DNA of 64,000 nt from Alkalibacillus flavidus (GTDB taxonomy: Bacteria; Bacillota; Bacilli; Bacillales; Alkalibacillaceae), in NCBI RefSeq assembly GCF_040545925.1, contig NZ_JBEPMX010000013.1, positions 5,736 to 69,735 of the forward strand, written 5' to 3'. The translations under genes were made by a program, and so were the position numbers. The stretch's first letter is position 1; each line of letters begins with the position of its first letter. A model generated the notes under the pieces. The model was not told the DNA's origin. It saw nothing but the letters and a program-made list of their open reading frames with translations, and ran no database searches. Below are positions 61,383 through 64,000 of this stretch, piece after piece.

Positions 61383-61412
61383 AAAAACCTCGAGCGACTT
61401 ACGCCCGAGGTT
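61383..61412 (-). terminator. Terminator of kbl-tdh, downstream of repeat copy D
   Basis: AACCTCGGGCG with CGCTCGAGGTT (one G-U), then TTTTTGTAACG on the minus strand. Transcripts would pass through repeat D first. Confidence 0.75.
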
Positions 61413-61422
61413 CGATTATTAG

Positions 61423-61612
61423 TTTGGCTTTGTTAAAGTCCGTTGTTGATATTGTGATCCGCTTACGGTGGACGCTTTCCGAAGACCCGGATGGTCTAGT
61501 GTCGACGTTGGTCACAGGACGTGACCGTTTTTAGTCGACCGCGGGCACGGCTCGAGCTGTTCCCGCAGGAGTCGCCACCTTCGCTCCTCACAATTCAACA
61601 ACTCAGTGCTAC
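61423..61612 (+). repeat. GC-rich dispersed modular repeat, copy D
   Basis: Inverted relative to copy A. It has the same left arm (TTGTTGATATTGTGATCCGC) and right arm (CACCTTCGCTCCTCACAATT). The 57-bp module (61484-61540) here lies before CGCGGGCACGGCTCGAG, whereas in copy A it lies after the core. The core itself is absent: CTCGAG runs directly into CTGTTCCCGCAGG. Confidence 0.85.
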
Positions 61613-61649
61613 ATTATTAAAAAATCAACACTATACGTTAACAGAGTCA

Positions 61650-62603
61650 TTAATTTAAAGCTAATTTTTGTTTAAGTTGCGTCAGCATATCTTCTGTCAT
61701 ATTATCTAAGTCATAATCAATACTGAAATCCCATTCGTCTTTTGCCGTCGTTGCATCAATCGAGTCAGGCCAGCTGTCAGCGATCGCCTGGCGCGCCTGA
61801 TCGACGTCATAATCTAGTGTGAAGTCAGGTAAATGTTTTTGAATCGCTCGTGCAAAGTCTTCTGGCGCTGCACTCATAGCTGTCACGTTATAGGCATTAC
61901 GATGTTTTAAGCGTGATGGGTCAGCTTCCATTAAATCAATAATCGCTTTCACTGCATCGGGCATATACATCATATCCATATACGTCCCTTCAGCAATATA
62001 CGACGTGTAGTGACCTTGCTTTAAAGCTTCATAATACATCTCAACAGCATAATCCGTTGTGCCACCACCCGGTTCTGTATCATAAGAAATCAAACCAGGA
62101 AAACGAACACTACGCGTATCAACGCCAAAGCGTTCGAAGTAATAATCGCACAACAACTCACCTGCTACTTTATTCACGCCATACATCGTATTAGGACGTT
62201 GCAACGTGAGCTGTGGCGTTTGTTTTTTCGGCGTTGACGGGCCAAATGCGCCAATCGAACTCGGTGTAAAAAACTTCGCCCCGCGAACACGGGCCACTTC
62301 AAGTGCGTTCATCAGGCCATTCATATTCAAGTTCCATGCAAGTTGTGGATTGTTTTCCGCTTTAGCTGATAACAAAGCCGCTAAATGTATAATCGTATCG
62401 ACATCATAGCGATCTGCTACATCTTGCATAGCTTCAACATCTGTCACATCAAGCGTTTCAAACGGGCCATCTGTCACAACAGGATGGTCTGCACGCCTAA
62501 TATCCGTCGCAATGACATTGTCGGTTCCGTATCGCTGACGCAAAGCCATCGTCAGCTCAGAACCAATTTGACCGAGTGATCCGGTCAACAAAATCTTATT
62601 CAT
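61650..62603 (-). CDS. tdh: L-threonine 3-dehydrogenase, short-chain (epimerase-like) type
   Basis: 317 residues. Oxidises L-threonine to 2-amino-3-ketobutyrate with NAD+. Dinucleotide loop TGSLGQIGSEL; active-site SSIGAFGP and Tyr-Lys in MYGVNKVAGE; GGGTTDYAVEMYY is typical of this SDR type, unrelated to the zinc-dependent Tdh of B. subtilis. It lies 34 nt after kbl, whose enzyme uses its product. Confidence 0.9.
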   Translation of the reverse strand: MNKILLTGSLGQIGSELTMALRQRYGTDNVIATDIRRADHPVVTDGPFETLDVTDVEAMQDVADRYDVDTIIHLAALLSAKAENNPQLAWNLNMNGLMNALEVARVRGAKFFTPSSIGAFGPSTPKKQTPQLTLQRPNTMYGVNKVAGELLCDYYFERFGVDTRSVRFPGLISYDTEPGGGTTDYAVEMYYEALKQGHYTSYIAEGTYMDMMYMPDAVKAIIDLMEADPSRLKHRNAYNVTAMSAAPEDFARAIQKHLPDFTLDYDVDQARQAIADSWPDSIDATTAKDEWDFSIDYDLDNMTEDMLTQLKQKLALN

Positions 62604-62637
62604 CTCCGGTTTCCTCCCATTCCATGGTGCCTTCTCT

Positions 62638-63828
62638 TTATATAACGCCTAATTCCTTACCGACTTTTTCATAAATTTTGATCGCTTTATCGAGCATGTC
62701 TTTCGTATGAGCAGCTGTCGGCATATTACGCACGCGCCCTGTTCCACGCGGGACAGTCGGGAATACGATCGCTTTCGCATAAACACCTTCTTCGTTTAAG
62801 CGTTTACTAAACTGTTGCGTCGTTTTTTCGTCCCCAATAATACATGGTGTAATTGGCGTTTCGCTCTGACCAATATCAAACCCTAATTCCTTGAGGCCAG
62901 CTTTTAAATAGTTACCGTTTTCCCACATTTGGTCATATAGATCTGTCGATTCCATGAGTAAATCAATAGCTTTACGTGAAGCTGTCACGTCAGCTGGTGA
63001 TAAGGATGTTGAGAATAAAAATGGACGTGAGCGCACTTTAAGCCAGTCGATCAGTTCTTGTTTCCCGGCGACATAACCGCCAACAACACCAATCGCTTTG
63101 GATAGCGTACCCATTTGGAAATCAATTTTATCTTGCAGGCCAAAATGTTTCACCGTCCCTGCGCCTTTACCTAAAACGCCAGAACCGTGCGCATCATCGA
63201 CGTATGTGATCAAGTCAAATTCTTCTGCGATCTCGACAATTTCAGGTAATTTCGCAATGTCACCGTCCATTGAGAAAACGCCATCAGTAATGACCATCAC
63301 TTTATTGTATTGGCCTGATTCTGTCGCTTCTTTTGCTTTCTGACGTAAATCGTCCATATTACTATGTTCAAACGGAATGATTTTCGCTTTTGATAAACGA
63401 CAACCATCAATAATCGATGCGTGGTTTAGTGCATCTGATAAAATCGCATCGTTTTTGTCCATGACGGCTGAAATCGCTGCCATATTACAGTTGAAGCCTG
63501 ATTGGTAAGCAATCGCTGCTTCTGTTCCTTTAAATTCTGCAATCTTCTCTTCTAACTTCACGTGAAGGTCTAGCGTTCCGTTGATTGTACGAACGGCTCC
63601 AGCGCCCACACCGTGTGAGTTTACTGCATCTTTAGCAACTTCTTTAAGACGGTCGTCTGTTGCTAATCCTAAGTAGTTATTTGATGATAAGTTAATCAGT
63701 TTTTGACCATTGATTGTAATTTCAGGACCATTTGCTCCATCGACTGGGTCGATTTCGTTGTACAGTCCTTGGTCTTTTAAGTCTTGTAAATTGTGTTGTA
63801 AAAATTGATCTAACGTTTCACTTGGCAT
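62638..63828 (-). CDS. kbl: Glycine C-acetyltransferase (2-amino-3-ketobutyrate CoA ligase)
   Basis: 396-residue PLP enzyme that splits 2-amino-3-ketobutyrate with CoA into glycine and acetyl-CoA. The PLP lysine is in GTLSKAIGVVGGY; DDAHGSGVLGKGAGT and NHASIIDGCRLS are family motifs. TAGGAGGG precedes the ATG. Together with tdh it converts threonine to glycine and acetyl-CoA. Confidence 0.94.
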   Translation of the reverse strand: MPSETLDQFLQHNLQDLKDQGLYNEIDPVDGANGPEITINGQKLINLSSNNYLGLATDDRLKEVAKDAVNSHGVGAGAVRTINGTLDLHVKLEEKIAEFKGTEAAIAYQSGFNCNMAAISAVMDKNDAILSDALNHASIIDGCRLSKAKIIPFEHSNMDDLRQKAKEATESGQYNKVMVITDGVFSMDGDIAKLPEIVEIAEEFDLITYVDDAHGSGVLGKGAGTVKHFGLQDKIDFQMGTLSKAIGVVGGYVAGKQELIDWLKVRSRPFLFSTSLSPADVTASRKAIDLLMESTDLYDQMWENGNYLKAGLKELGFDIGQSETPITPCIIGDEKTTQQFSKRLNEEGVYAKAIVFPTVPRGTGRVRNMPTAAHTKDMLDKAIKIYEKVGKELGVI

Positions 63829-64000
63829 AATGTCCCTCCTAAGCTAGTTTCACTCCATACATATGATAACATGTTTTCGTGAATTGTGGGTCGTGATTTC
63901 TACAAGACGAATTGTAATATTAAGTGCAACACCTAAAAAAAGCAACTCATAACAGTTTCGTGTAAAATGTAGATAACCACATCAAACATATACACGGAGG
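63829..64000. other. Intergenic region with ribosome binding site at the right edge
   Basis: On the minus strand an extended -10 TGTTATCAT about 40 nt upstream of kbl is a likely promoter. On the plus strand the last six bases are CGGAGG, so a plus-strand gene probably starts just beyond the window. Confidence 0.45.

Overview
The window reads as the chromosome of an endospore-forming, moderately halophilic member of the Bacillaceae. Support for spore formation: the start of spoIIR and the penicillin-binding gene pbpG each carry a sigma-F-type promoter, and spo0F- and sinR-type genes are present. Support for salt adaptation: a BCCT betaine-type transporter, a large cation/proton antiporter, a sodium-coupled NSS transporter, and very acidic secreted proteins and RNA polymerase delta. 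Much of the gene order follows the B. subtilis ywd/ywh/ywi/ywj/ywk region. Nearly all genes lie on the minus strand.

Layout. 1-12.3 kb: housekeeping and sporulation genes (spoIIR, prmC-prfA, tdk, type B L31, rho, glpX-murA-fsa, spo0F, pyrG with a CTP-sensing leader, rpoE). 12.9-22.1 kb: an acyl-CoA operon (thiolase, hydroxyacyl-CoA dehydrogenase, two acyl-CoA dehydrogenases, MeaB-type GTPase, TetR regulator, fused isobutyryl-CoA mutase). 22.4-28.2 kb: an oligopeptide ABC transporter operon that appears to separate the acyl-CoA operon from the Fe-S oxidoreductase gene fadF (28.9-31.0 kb). Similar 18-bp operators in front of thlA and fadF suggest that the two parts still share one repressor. 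31.2-40.3 kb: cardiolipin synthase, argS-ywiB, pbpG, ywhD, small proteins and an NSS transporter. 40.4-52.2 kb: a very small CxxC protein, a YjiH-type membrane protein, an HTH-TPR regulator with an M29 peptidase, a P-loop protein, TerC, a TRAP transporter operon and the antiporter.

52.5-57.8 kb is the most distinctive locus: a tapA-sipW-tasA-tasA2 matrix-fibre operon extended by a TasA-like protein with an LPXTG anchor and a class D sortase. It lies convergent with a sinR-type regulator. The tapA promoter carries a SinR-like inverted repeat, and sinR has a perfect Spo0A box upstream. A terminator between tasA2 and the anchor gene suggests many subunits and few anchors. 57.9-64 kb: a small coiled-coil protein, an unknown membrane-anchored protein, an acyl-CoA thioesterase, a BCCT transporter and threonine catabolism (tdh-kbl).

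Two kinds of non-coding structure recur. First, six intergenic arrays of short words are repeated at a 20-21-nt pitch, exactly 21 nt at four loci; five of the six lie just beyond a terminator. Second, four GC-rich dispersed repeats (4.1, 12.6, 28.6 and 61.4 kb) are built from shared modules in different combinations. No rRNA, tRNA, CRISPR array, transposase or phage gene was seen.
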